This document shows, in pieces, positions 7,682-15,508 of a stretch of DNA of 39,666 bases. The position numbers and the translations under genes are program-made. Positions within the stretch are counted from its first letter, which is position 1. Each line of letters starts with the position of its first letter. The notes below the pieces were generated by a model. The model saw nothing but the letters and a program-made list of their open reading frames with translations. It did no database searches and was not told the origin of the DNA. Source of the stretch: Caulobacteraceae bacterium (GTDB lineage Bacteria > Pseudomonadota > Alphaproteobacteria > Caulobacterales > Caulobacteraceae); the NCBI GenBank assembly GCA_003164925.1, contig PLRV01000037.1, positions 34,477-74,142 on the forward strand, given 5' to 3'.

Positions 7682-8371
7682 GTGACGCCTCATGTGCTTG
7701 TGGTTGAGGATGAAGACGCCCTCGCAACGCTGTTGCAGTACAACCTCGACAAGGAAGGCTACGACGTCGCCCTCGCGCAGGACGGCGAAGAAGCGCTGGT
7801 GATGGTGGACGAACGCCTGCCGGACCTGGTGGTGCTGGACTGGATGCTGCCCAAGGTGTCCGGCATCGAAGTGTGCCGGCGCCTGCGCTCGCGGGCCGAG
7901 ACGCGCAACATCCCGATCATCCTGCTCACCGCCCGGGGCGAGGAGACCGATCGCATCCGCGGCCTGGACACCGGCGCGGACGACTATGTGGTCAAGCCCT
8001 TCTCCATGAGCGAGCTGACCGCGCGCATCCGCGCGGTGCTGCGCCGCATCCGGCCGGGTCTGGCCGAGGACCGCATCCGCCAGGGCGATATCACCGTCGA
8101 TCGCGTCGCCCATCGGGTGCGCCGGGGCGCCCGCGAGGTGCACCTGGGCCCCACCGAGTTCCGCCTGCTCGACTATCTGATGCAGCACCCCGGCCGGGTG
8201 TTCAGCCGCGAACAGCTGCTGGACGCGGTGTGGGGATCGGACGTCTATGTGGAAGCCCGCACGGTGGACGTGCATATCGGCCGCCTGCGCAAGGCCTTGA
8301 ACCTGGACGTGGAAAACGACCCGATCCGCACCGTGCGCTCGGCTGGCTATTCGCTGGATCTGGACAGCTAG
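7682..8371 (+). CDS. phoB: Phosphate regulon response regulator PhoB
   Basis: 229 residues from a GTG start preceded by AGAGG. The receiver domain has the acidic pair ED (10-11), the phosphoacceptor Asp53 (VVLDWMLPK), Thr83 (LLTARG) and Lys105 (VVKPFS). The C-terminal OmpR-type winged helix (about 130-229) contains LGPTEFRLLDYLMQHPGRV and the recognition region ARTVDVHIGRLRKAL. PhoB activates phosphate-starvation genes by binding Pho boxes. It follows phoU by 13 bases. Its TAG stop overlaps that of the convergent dioxygenase gene through a shared CTAG. Confidence 0.95.
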   Translation: MTPHVLVVEDEDALATLLQYNLDKEGYDVALAQDGEEALVMVDERLPDLVVLDWMLPKVSGIEVCRRLRSRAETRNIPIILLTARGEETDRIRGLDTGADDYVVKPFSMSELTARIRAVLRRIRPGLAEDRIRQGDITVDRVAHRVRRGAREVHLGPTEFRLLDYLMQHPGRVFSREQLLDAVWGSDVYVEARTVDVHIGRLRKALNLDVENDPIRTVRSAGYSLDLDS

Positions 8372-9306
8372 GCGCGGTTGACGCTGTTGGCCTTGATCGC
8401 CGCGGCGCCCTGCGCGTCGAGGTCCATGCGGGTGCCGGACAGGCTCAAGGGAACCCCCAGCGCCTCATTCACCGCATGGATGCCGCCGCGCGATCCGGCC
8501 TTGGGACCGATCAGATAGCGAAGGGAAATCCGTTCGTGGTCGGCCGCGTCCGGCTGGGTGCCGTGCAGGGTGCAGGCGTGCCACATCGCGGCCAAGCCGG
8601 TCCCTCCGGTCAGCACATGCTGGCGACAAACGACATGGCCCTGCGCGCCGTTGCGATATAGCCAGCCGCCCGACGTACGGGTCAGGTCGTGCGGGAAGAC
8701 CGAAGCGCCCAGGGTGTGGCTCGCCTCAAGGACATGAAGCGGCGCATCGGCCGAGGTGACCGGATGCAGGTATACGTACAGAGTGATGAAATCGGCGTCG
8801 CGGTCCTTGAAGTCGATCAGGTCCTGGTGGAAGTCGATTCCGTAGAAATAGGTCACGTCCCGGAACGCGGGCTTCACATAGGCGCCCAGATTGTTCACCG
8901 GATTGCCGAGGATGCGCGCCTTCAGCCAGTCGGGAATGGAGGACGCGGGCACGCCGCACACGATCTTGCGGTCGATCAGCTCGTAATCCGGCCCAAACAG
9001 GGCGGTCAGGCCCGCGACGATCTCGCCCGCCTGCTCCACGAAGCCCAGCCGATCGGCGTATCGCTCAAGAAGATTGCGCCCAGGCCGTGGATTGACCCCG
9101 CGATACTGGGGATCGGCGTCGAATTCCGCCTCGGACAGGAACAGACTTTCGTCGTAGCGGCGCTCGGCCCGCAAATCCGACAGCAGATCCGCGGCGGCGG
9201 CGGCGTCCACCGGCTGTTGGAACAGGTGAAGGCCCTTGCGGACAAAGTCGTCCAGCACGCCGGGCTTGGCGTCGGTCCACGAGGGCGCGCGTTCCCCAAG
9301 ATCCAT
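8368..9306 (-). CDS. Phytanoyl-CoA dioxygenase (PhyH) family protein
   Basis: 312 residues of an Fe(II)/2-oxoglutarate-dependent oxygenase. The iron ligands can be proposed as His160 and Asp162 (IDFHQDLIDF) and His248 (CTLHGTQPD), with Arg263 (SLRYLIG) as the 2-oxoglutarate anchor; spacing agrees with the PhyH family. These enzymes hydroxylate diverse small molecules or lipids, so no substrate can be given. The gene is transcribed alone, convergent with phoB (4-base overlap of the ends). Its proximity to the pho genes does not prove a link to phosphate. Confidence 0.8.
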   Translation of the reverse strand: MDLGERAPSWTDAKPGVLDDFVRKGLHLFQQPVDAAAAADLLSDLRAERRYDESLFLSEAEFDADPQYRGVNPRPGRNLLERYADRLGFVEQAGEIVAGLTALFGPDYELIDRKIVCGVPASSIPDWLKARILGNPVNNLGAYVKPAFRDVTYFYGIDFHQDLIDFKDRDADFITLYVYLHPVTSADAPLHVLEASHTLGASVFPHDLTRTSGGWLYRNGAQGHVVCRQHVLTGGTGLAAMWHACTLHGTQPDAADHERISLRYLIGPKAGSRGGIHAVNEALGVPLSLSGTRMDLDAQGAAAIKANSVNRA

Positions 9307-9470
9307 GGCGAAGCTCCTTGATGGAGCAAGCCTCGCGGGCCAGGGTTAACAGGCGATGAATCCGCGGGCCACGATCTGGCGTCGCATCCACGCCCCTAAC
9401 CGACGGCGGCGCAACATGGATAGCGGCCGAGACGCGCTATCGGTTGTGACGCCGCCTCGCCGGTCGAGGC

Positions 9471-9581
9471 TTAAAATACCGCCGATAAAATCACGGCCGC
9501 CGCCGTCGGCAAGGCCGCCAGCAGGAGGACCATCGCCGAATGGTCGGCTGCGATTTCGATCCGTTCAATCAAGCGGTTCAT
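9471..9581 (-). CDS. Small membrane peptide (36 aa)
   Basis: A 36-codon ORF starts at 9581 with a near-perfect ribosome site (AAGGAG, six bases before ATG). The peptide begins MNRLIERIEIAADHSAM and ends in a hydrophobic stretch (VLLLAALPTAAAVILSAVF), so it looks like a charged amphipathic segment followed by one membrane helix. No family is recognised. It lies 45 bases downstream of the terminator that ends the candidate small RNA, so it needs its own promoter or read-through of that terminator. Confidence 0.5.
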   Translation of the reverse strand: MNRLIERIEIAADHSAMVLLLAALPTAAAVILSAVF

Positions 9582-9626
9582 GAGAGACTCCTTATTCATT
9601 TTACAAACGCAGGCCCAGTTACAAAC

Positions 9627-9652
9627 AAAAAAGGCGACGCTCTCGCGCCGCC
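9627..9652 (-). terminator. Rho-independent terminator
   Basis: On the minus strand GGCGGCGC (9652-9645), loop GAGA, then GCGTCGCC (9640-9633) form an 8-base-pair stem with one G-U pair, followed directly by six T residues (9632-9627). This is the clearest intrinsic terminator in the window. No protein gene ends just upstream of it, which is why a small RNA is proposed. Confidence 0.85.
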
Positions 9653-9685
9653 AGTCACAGGGAGGAAACTGCCCGGCTCGAGCAT
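9627..9685 (-). ncRNA. Candidate small regulatory RNA with a CCUCCCU loop
   Basis: A promoter (9720-9692) would start transcription near the A at 9685 and the intrinsic terminator ends it near 9627, giving a transcript of about 59 nt. Its middle part can form a hairpin CAGT/ACTG presenting a loop with UUCCUCCCUGUG, a sequence complementary to ribosome-binding sites, and its 3' end is the terminator stem. This layout is shared by alphaproteobacterial trans-acting small RNAs with exposed CUCCC loops, such as the alpha-r8/suhB (MmgR) group; membership in that family is a guess from memory. The alternative is a transcription attenuator of the 36-residue ORF downstream. Confidence 0.55.
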
Positions 9686-9691
9686 GGCTTG

Positions 9692-9720
9692 TTTATATGC
9701 TGCACCGCAGCACAGATCAA
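9692..9720 (-). promoter_or_regulatory. Promoter of the candidate small RNA
   Basis: On the minus strand TTGATC (9720-9715) and TATAAA (9697-9692) are separated by exactly 17 bases, in a locally AT-rich stretch that contrasts with the surrounding GC-rich sequence. The predicted start, seven bases on, is an A at 9685. Confidence 0.55.
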
Positions 9721-9789
9721 CATCTTTTTGCAATGCAATATAAACCATGCTTGGCCGTGACAGCGGCGTGATTGACAGCCACGGCGTCA

Positions 9790-9834
9790 GGCGCGAAAAG
9801 CGCGCCTTTCGTCCCCGGACCCCGTCGTCCGGGG
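9790..9834 (+). promoter_or_regulatory. Two tandem hairpins in the argD leader
   Basis: GGCGCG (9790-9795) pairs with CGCGCC (9801-9806) and is followed by TTT; CCCCGGAC (9813-9820) pairs with GTCCGGGG (9827-9834). The second stem ends 25 bases before the argD start. The first hairpin could be a weak terminator or attenuator, the second a leader structure. No leader peptide or known riboswitch consensus was recognised. Confidence 0.4.
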
Positions 9835-9859
9835 ATGTTTCCTTTTCTGGGAGGCGTCC

Positions 9860-11083
9860 TTGACTGGCCCCGCCGTATCCCCCGCATCCGCCTCCACTCA
9901 CGTCATGGGCGTCTACAGCCGTGGCGATCTGGCGTTCGAACGCGGCGAAGGCGTGCGCCTCTATTCGACAACGGGCGAAGAGTACCTGGACTGCGTCGCC
10001 GGCATCGCGGTCAACGGACTGGGCCATCGGCACCCGCGGCTGATCAAGGCCCTGACCGACCAGGCCAACAAGCTCTGGCACGTCTCCAACATCTACCGCA
10101 TTCCCGAGCAGGAAGCCCTGGCCGACCGGCTGTGCGCGTCCAGCTTCGCCGACCAGGTGTTCTTCACCAACTCCGGGACCGAGGCGGTGGAGCTGGCGCT
10201 GAAGATCTGCCGCAAGTATCACGCCGCCAAGGGCGCGCCCGAGAGGATCGACGTCATCACCTTCGCGGGCGCCTTCCATGGCCGCACCTATGCGGCGGTC
10301 AATGCAGGCGGCTATGCACCCTATCTGGAGGGCTTTGGTCCGCGCCTGCCCGGCTATATCAATGTGCCGTTCGGCGACATGGAAGCGCTCAAGGCCGCCA
10401 TCGGCCCACACACCGCCGCGATCATGCTGGAGCCGGTGCAGGGCGAAGGCGGCGGCCGGGTATTCTCCGACGAGGACCTCCGTGAGTTTCGCCGCATCTG
10501 CGACGAGCAGGACATCCTGCTGGTCTACGATGAAATTCAATGCGGCATGGGTCGCACCGGGCGCCTGTTCGCCTATGAGTGGTCAGGGGCCCAGCCCGAC
10601 GTGATGGTCTTGGCCAAGGCTCTGGGCTGCGGCTTCCCGGTGGGGGCCTGTCTGACCACCGATAAGGTCGGCGAATGCATGACCTTCGGGACGCATGGCT
10701 CGACCTGGGGCGGCAATCCCCTGGCCATGGCAGTTGGCCTGGCCGCCTTCGACGAAATCTCCAAGCCCGCGCTGCTGGAGCATGTGCGCATGCTGAGCGG
10801 CTACTTCCGCCAACAGATCGCGGGCCTGCACGACCGCTATCCGGATGTGATTTCCGAGGTTCGCGGCCTGGGCCTGCTGATCGGCATCCAACTGAAGCTG
10901 AACAATCGTGAGTTCATGATGATGGCGCGCGCGCGCAGGTTGCTCATCGCCGGAGGGGGCGACAATTGCATCCGCATGCTGCCGGCCCTGATCATGACGG
11001 TCCAGGAGGCAAGCGAGGTCCTGGAACGGTTCGAAACCGTGTGCCAGGACGCACGGGCCCAGCTCCAGTCCAAGGTCGGCTGA
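9860..11083 (+). CDS. argD: Acetylornithine aminotransferase
   Basis: 407 residues starting at a TTG five bases behind GGGAGG. This PLP-dependent class III aminotransferase converts N-acetylglutamate semialdehyde to N-acetylornithine in arginine synthesis; many ArgD proteins also serve lysine synthesis. Visible motifs are [14 protein letters not shown] (phosphate cup), [23 protein letters not shown] (Asp contacting the pyridine nitrogen) and Lys253 in [15 protein letters not shown]. The stop overlaps the argF start by one base (TGATG), so the two are translationally coupled, with hslO further downstream. Confidence 0.95.
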   Translation: MTGPAVSPASASTHVMGVYSRGDLAFERGEGVRLYSTTGEEYLDCVAGIAVNGLGHRHPRLIKALTDQANKLWHVSNIYRIPEQEALADRLCASSFADQVFFTNSGTEAVELALKICRKYHAAKGAPERIDVITFAGAFHGRTYAAVNAGGYAPYLEGFGPRLPGYINVPFGDMEALKAAIGPHTAAIMLEPVQGEGGGRVFSDEDLREFRRICDEQDILLVYDEIQCGMGRTGRLFAYEWSGAQPDVMVLAKALGCGFPVGACLTTDKVGECMTFGTHGSTWGGNPLAMAVGLAAFDEISKPALLEHVRMLSGYFRQQIAGLHDRYPDVISEVRGLGLLIGIQLKLNNREFMMMARARRLLIAGGGDNCIRMLPALIMTVQEASEVLERFETVCQDARAQLQSKVG

Positions 11084-12009
11084 TGACCCGGCATTTCCTG
11101 GACCTGTGGCGGCTGGACGCAGCAACGTTGCAGGCGATCCTGAACGAGGCTCGGCGGCGCAAGGACGCGCGCCTGGGCTGGCCCAAGGGCAAGCCGGACG
11201 TCGACGCGCCTCTGGCCGGGCGCACCCTGGCCATGATCTTCCAGAAGAACTCCACGCGCACCCGCTTCTCCTTCGATGCGGCCATGCGCCAGCTCGGCGG
11301 CGCCTCGACCATCGCCACCGCATCGGACATGCAGCTTGGCCGCGGCGAGACCATAGAGGACACCGCCAGGGTCCTCTCGCGCATGGTCGACGCGGTGATG
11401 ATCCGCGCCAACCGGCACGAGGATGTGGAGGCTTTCGCCGCCGCCTCCAGCGCCCCGGTGATCAACGGCCTGACCGATAAGAGCCACCCCTGCCAGATCA
11501 TGGCCGACATCCTCACTTATGAGGAACGCCGCGGGTCCATCGCCGGCCGCACCCTGGCGTGGGTGGGCGACGGCAACAACGTCTGCTCCAGCTTCATTCA
11601 CGCCGCCGCGCCCTTCGGCTTCGAGCTGGTCATCGCCTGCCCGGAAGGCTTCCATCCGAACCCTGCGGATCTTGCGCGCGCCAAAGCAGCCGGCGCCAGC
11701 GTGCGCGTGACGGGCGATCCGCGCCAGGCCGCGCGCGACGCCGACGCGGTGATCACCGACACCTGGGTCTCGATGGGCGACACCAACGCTGAGGCGCGCC
11801 TTGAGGCTTTGGGACCCTATCAGGTGGACGCCGCCCTCATGGCCCTGGCCAAGCCCGAGGCCTTGTTCTTCCACGATCTGCCCGCCCACCGTGGCGAGGA
11901 AGTGACGGCCGAGGTGATCGACGGTCCCCAGTCCGTCATCTGGGACGAGGCGGAGAACCGCATCCACGCCCAGAAGGCGGTGCTGGCCTGGTGCCTCGAA
12001 GCCTTGTAG
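11083..12009 (+). CDS. argF: Ornithine carbamoyltransferase
   Basis: 308 residues, normal length. It makes citrulline from ornithine and carbamoyl phosphate. Carbamoyl-phosphate contacts are STRTRF (57-62) and HPCQ (135-138); the ornithine-side motif DTWVSMGD is at 226-233. The signature usually written HCLPAHRG reads HDLPAHRG here (264-271), so the active-site Cys is replaced by Asp265. The rest, including [14 protein letters not shown] and the C-terminal [13 protein letters not shown], is ordinary. It is coupled to argD by a one-base overlap and followed after 31 bases by hslO. Confidence 0.93.
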   Translation: MTRHFLDLWRLDAATLQAILNEARRRKDARLGWPKGKPDVDAPLAGRTLAMIFQKNSTRTRFSFDAAMRQLGGASTIATASDMQLGRGETIEDTARVLSRMVDAVMIRANRHEDVEAFAAASSAPVINGLTDKSHPCQIMADILTYEERRGSIAGRTLAWVGDGNNVCSSFIHAAAPFGFELVIACPEGFHPNPADLARAKAAGASVRVTGDPRQAARDADAVITDTWVSMGDTNAEARLEALGPYQVDAALMALAKPEALFFHDLPAHRGEEVTAEVIDGPQSVIWDEAENRIHAQKAVLAWCLEAL

Positions 12010-12040
12010 CGCGCCGCGACATCAATCCCTATCTAGGCGC

Positions 12041-12964
12041 GTGAGCGAAATTTCTCCTACCCAAGATAGCCTCCTCGCCGAGAACGAGGACATGATCGCC
12101 GTGTTCCAGATCGAGGGCTGGCCGGTGCGCGGCCGCATCGCGCGCCTGTCCGAGGTGGTCGACGACATCCTGCGGCGCCACGCCTATCCCGAGCCGGTGG
12201 CCAACCTGCTCGGCGAGGCCTGCGTCTTGGCCTCCCTGGTCGGCTCCAGCTTGAAGTTCAAGGGCCGGCTGATCGTTCAGGCCCAGGGCGACGGGCCTGT
12301 CGCCTATGTGGTGGCGGACTATGACACCGAGGGGCTGCTGCGAGGGTATTGCAAGTTCGACCCCGAACGCGTCGCCGCTCTGCAGGGCGGCTTCTCCCGC
12401 CCCGGGGCCGGCGCCCTGCTGGGCCAGGGCGTGTTCATCATGACCGTCGACCAGGGCTCGGACATGGACCGCTATCAGGGGGTCACCCCGATCGAGGGCG
12501 AGACCCTGGCCCTGTGCGCTGAGCGCTACTTCGCCCAGTCCGAGCAGACCCCCACGCGGGTGCGCCTGGCGGTGGCGCAGCTACAGACCGGCGAGGGCTT
12601 TTCCTGGCGCGCCGGCGGCATGCTGCTGCAGAACGTGGCCGAGGACGACGCGCGCGCGCCGACCGCCGAGGTCTGGGAGCGGGCGCAGGCCCTGTTCGAG
12701 ACCCTCGGCGAGGATGAACTGGTGGACCCGACGGTCCCGCCCCAGACCCTGCTGTGGCGCCTGTTCCACGAAGACGGCGTGCGCCTGTTCCAGCCCACGC
12801 GCCTGAAGGCTTTCTGCCGCTGCTCGCAGGAGCGGATCATGGCCGTGCTCAAGTCTTTTCCGCAAGCGGAGCGCGCCGAGATGGTCGAGGATGACGGCCA
12901 TATCCGCGTCACCTGCGAATACTGCTCGCGCACCTACGAGATCGCGCCCGCCGGTCTGGACTAG
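12041..12964 (+). CDS. hslO: Redox-regulated chaperone Hsp33
   Basis: 307 residues from a GTG start. Hsp33 is a cytosolic holdase switched on by oxidation of a zinc centre; the four zinc cysteines are present as CRC (259, 261) and CEYC (292, 295) near the C-terminus. The N-terminal domain carries LLGEACVLASLVGSSLKFKGR and the GLLRGYC segment typical of the family. It follows argF by 31 bases and is probably part of the argD-argF-hslO transcript. The stop lies within a short tandem repeat. Confidence 0.95.
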   Translation: MSEISPTQDSLLAENEDMIAVFQIEGWPVRGRIARLSEVVDDILRRHAYPEPVANLLGEACVLASLVGSSLKFKGRLIVQAQGDGPVAYVVADYDTEGLLRGYCKFDPERVAALQGGFSRPGAGALLGQGVFIMTVDQGSDMDRYQGVTPIEGETLALCAERYFAQSEQTPTRVRLAVAQLQTGEGFSWRAGGMLLQNVAEDDARAPTAEVWERAQALFETLGEDELVDPTVPPQTLLWRLFHEDGVRLFQPTRLKAFCRCSQERIMAVLKSFPQAERAEMVEDDGHIRVTCEYCSRTYEIAPAGLD

Positions 12965-12993
12965 AAAGTCTCGACTAGGAAGCCTCGACTAAA
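12959..12993. repeat. Short 14-base tandem repeat at the hslO stop
   Basis: GACTAGAAAGTCTC (12959-12972) and GACTAGGAAGCCTC (12973-12986) differ at two positions and are followed by a partial third unit, GACTAAA. The first unit contains the hslO stop codon. It looks like local slippage duplication and nothing suggests a function. Confidence 0.7.
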
Positions 12994-13009
12994 CCGGCGG
13001 TCCTGCGCC

Positions 13010-13029
13010 GGCCGCGCGCTTCCGCGGCC
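13010..13029. terminator. Possible bidirectional terminator hairpin between hslO and metZ
   Basis: GGCCGCG (13010-13016) pairs with CGCGGCC (13023-13029) around a CGCTTC loop, between the convergent ends of hslO and metZ. There is no T-run on either side, so intrinsic termination would be weak. Confidence 0.35.
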
Positions 13030-13056
13030 GACCGGCCTCGAAACTGAAGGCCTGAG

Positions 13057-14253
13057 CTACGCCTTATCCAGGGCCTGCAGCACGTCGCGCCGCAGATCCT
13101 CGGCCCCTTCCAGCCCCACCGACAGACGTATGCATCCGGCGGTCAGACCGATGGCCAGGCGCTCCTCCTCGGGCGTGGAGCGGTGGGTGGTGGTCCAGGG
13201 ATGGGTGGCCAGGGACTTGGCGTCGCCCAGGTTGTTGGAGATGTCCACCAGCTCCAGCGCGTTGAGCACGCGGAAGGCCGCCGCGCCGTCGCCCACGTCG
13301 AAGGACACAATGTTGCTGCCGCCCGTCATCTGCTTTTGGGCCACGGCGTACTGCGGGTGGTCCTTGCGCAGAGGATAGAAGCAGCGCTTCACCTTGGGAT
13401 GGTCGGCGATCACATCGGCCAGCATGGCGGCGGTCTCGCTCTGGCGGCGCACGCGCAGGTCCAGGGTCTCCATACCCTTGAGCAGCACCCAGGCGTTGAA
13501 CGGCGACAAGGACGGACCCAGGTGGCGCAAGGGGTCCTTGTAGGCCTCCTCGATCAGCTCGGCCTTGCCCAGGATCGCCCCGCCCAGCACGCGGCCGCCG
13601 CCGTCGATGTGCTTGGTGGCCGAATAGACCACCACGTCGGCGCCCAGCTGGAGCGGCTTCTGGTAGATCGGCGTGGCGAACACGTTGTCCACCACCACCT
13701 TGGCCCCGATCTGGCGCGCGATGGCCGCCACGCCGGCGATGTCCACCATCTCCAGCAAGGGATTGGCCGGCGTCTCGATGACGAACACGGTGGTGTTGGG
13801 CCGCACGGCCGCGCGCCAGTCCTCCAGGTCCGGCGCCACGAAGCTGGTCTCCACCCCGAAGCGCGGCAGCCATTGGGCCAGGATCCAGCGGCAGGACCCG
13901 AACAGGGCGCGTCCGGCCACCACATGGTCGCCGGCCTTGACCAGGCCCTGGATGGACATGGCCACCGCAGCCATGCCGGACGCCGTGGCGCGGCATGCCT
14001 CGGCCCCCTCGAGCAGGGCCAACCGGTCCTCGAACATCTTGGTGGTGGGGTTGGCGTAGCGCGAATAGACAAAGCCGGGCTCGTCACCGGCAAAGCGGGC
14101 GTCGGCCTGCTCGGCTGTGTCATAGACATAGCCCTGGGTCAGATAGATCGCCTCGGCGGTCTCGCCGAAGGCGGAGCGGTTGAGCCCCCCGCGCACCAGC
14201 TTGGTGGCGACCTCCCATTGGCTCGGGTCTGACGGCTTGGACGGATCGGCCAT
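13057..14253 (-). CDS. metZ: O-succinylhomoserine sulfhydrylase
   Basis: 398 residues from the ATG at 14253, which has GAGGAG seven bases upstream (an in-frame TTG at 14259 is the alternative). It is a PLP enzyme of the Cys/Met metabolism family: SRYANPTTKMFEDRLALLEGAE at the N-terminus, ETPANPLLEMVDI, VVVDNVFATP, and the PLP lysine at 214 in YSATKHIDGGGRVLGG. It makes homocysteine directly from an acylated homoserine and sulfide. The acyl donor would come from MetX, encoded about 20 kb away (33641-34786). O-acetylhomoserine use cannot be excluded. Confidence 0.9.
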   Translation of the reverse strand: MADPSKPSDPSQWEVATKLVRGGLNRSAFGETAEAIYLTQGYVYDTAEQADARFAGDEPGFVYSRYANPTTKMFEDRLALLEGAEACRATASGMAAVAMSIQGLVKAGDHVVAGRALFGSCRWILAQWLPRFGVETSFVAPDLEDWRAAVRPNTTVFVIETPANPLLEMVDIAGVAAIARQIGAKVVVDNVFATPIYQKPLQLGADVVVYSATKHIDGGGRVLGGAILGKAELIEEAYKDPLRHLGPSLSPFNAWVLLKGMETLDLRVRRQSETAAMLADVIADHPKVKRCFYPLRKDHPQYAVAQKQMTGGSNIVSFDVGDGAAAFRVLNALELVDISNNLGDAKSLATHPWTTTHRSTPEEERLAIGLTAGCIRLSVGLEGAEDLRRDVLQALDKA

Positions 14254-14348
14254 GATCAAGCTCCTCGAAGGGGCGGCATGAAAGGCGTCTGCACGGTCAA
14301 GTCAAGACGCGAGCGCGCCTTGCCCCTTCAGGAGGAAAGGAAGGCGGC

Positions 14349-15404
14349 ATGCACTGGACAGACTCCCGCCGGGCGGCGAATGTCGCCCCGATGAAGTCAA
14401 AACCCGGCATTCTGCCTTCCCAGGCCCTGTCCGCCCTGATCGACCAGGGCGCCATCTCAGCCCAGAACCCGTTCCTGCCGGACCAGGTGCAGCCGGCCAG
14501 CATCGATCTGCGCCTGGGCGAAAGCTGCTGGCGCGTGCGCGCCTCCTTCCTGCCCGGCGCCGGCCGCAAGGTCACCCAGCGGCTGAAGGACGTGGCCATG
14601 CACCGCCTGGACCTGACCGCGGGCGCGGTGCTGGAGAAAGGCTGCGTCTATATCGCCGAGGTGCAGGAGGCGCTGGCCTTGCCGGCCGGCACATGCGGCC
14701 GCGCCAATCCCAAGAGCTCCACCGGCCGGGTCGACGTGTTCGTCCGCCTGTTGACCGATCACAGCCCCGCCTTCGACGACGTGGCCGAGGGCTATAAAGG
14801 ACCGCTCTATCTGGAGATCGCGCCGCAAACCTTCTCGGTGCTGGTGCGGGCGGGCACGCGGCTGAACCAGCTTCGCCTGAAGCAGGGCGACCCGCCGCGC
14901 CTCAACACCGTCAGCGTGGGCGTGGATCTGACCGAGCGGCTGGCCGGCTTTCGCGCCCGCCGGCACGCGGGGGTGATCGACCTGGACCTGGAGAATGGCC
15001 ACGATCCGCGTGACTTCTGGGAGCCGCTTGAGCCGCGCCACGGCGAACTGCTGCTGGACCCGGGGGAGTTCTACATCCTGGCCTCCAAGCAGGCGGTGGA
15101 GATTCCCGTGCTGCAGGCCGCCGAGATGACGCCAATCGACCCCTCCGTGGGCGAATTTCGCGTGCACTACGCCGGTTTCTTCGATCCGGGCTTCGGCGCG
15201 GCGGAGACCGACAGCGTCGGATCCAGGGGCGTGTTGGAAGTGCGCAGCCACGAGACGCCTTTTTTGCTCGAAGACGGCCAGACCGTGGCCCGCCTGGTGT
15301 TCGAACCCCTCACCGAGCGTCCCGCGCGCCTGTACGGCCAAGACGGCTCGCACTACCAACGCCAAGGCCTGCAATTGTCCAAGCACTTCAAGGCATGGCG
15401 ATAG
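14349..15404 (+). CDS. dcd: dCTP deaminase, alphaproteobacterial double-domain type
   Basis: 351 residues, nearly twice the length of the enterobacterial trimeric enzyme, because it holds two dUTPase-fold halves as in the alphaproteobacterial 2'-deoxycytidine 5'-triphosphate deaminase family. The first half shows QPASIDLRLGESCWRVRASF and CGRANPKSSTGRVDVFVRLLTD; the second shows LLLDPGEFYILASKQAVEIP, HYAGFFDPGFG and EVRSHETPFLLEDGQTVARL. It produces dUTP for dTMP synthesis. The start at 14349 has GGAAGG close upstream; an ATG at 14391 (MKSKPGIL) would also fit. It is divergent from metZ. Confidence 0.88.
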   Translation: MHWTDSRRAANVAPMKSKPGILPSQALSALIDQGAISAQNPFLPDQVQPASIDLRLGESCWRVRASFLPGAGRKVTQRLKDVAMHRLDLTAGAVLEKGCVYIAEVQEALALPAGTCGRANPKSSTGRVDVFVRLLTDHSPAFDDVAEGYKGPLYLEIAPQTFSVLVRAGTRLNQLRLKQGDPPRLNTVSVGVDLTERLAGFRARRHAGVIDLDLENGHDPRDFWEPLEPRHGELLLDPGEFYILASKQAVEIPVLQAAEMTPIDPSVGEFRVHYAGFFDPGFGAAETDSVGSRGVLEVRSHETPFLLEDGQTVARLVFEPLTERPARLYGQDGSHYQRQGLQLSKHFKAWR

Positions 15405-15508
15405 GCGCTCCGCGCCCGTTGGCGCTTGTTCTACTGCATACACGCGCTAAGTACTGCCATTTCGGCAAATCGGTTCGTTTCTATAAGCAGACTCATTAGG
15501 GAAGAAAA

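Noticed and set aside
13183-14232. 349-codon plus-strand ORF over metZ
   Set aside because: Antisense shadow of a fully recognisable PLP enzyme.
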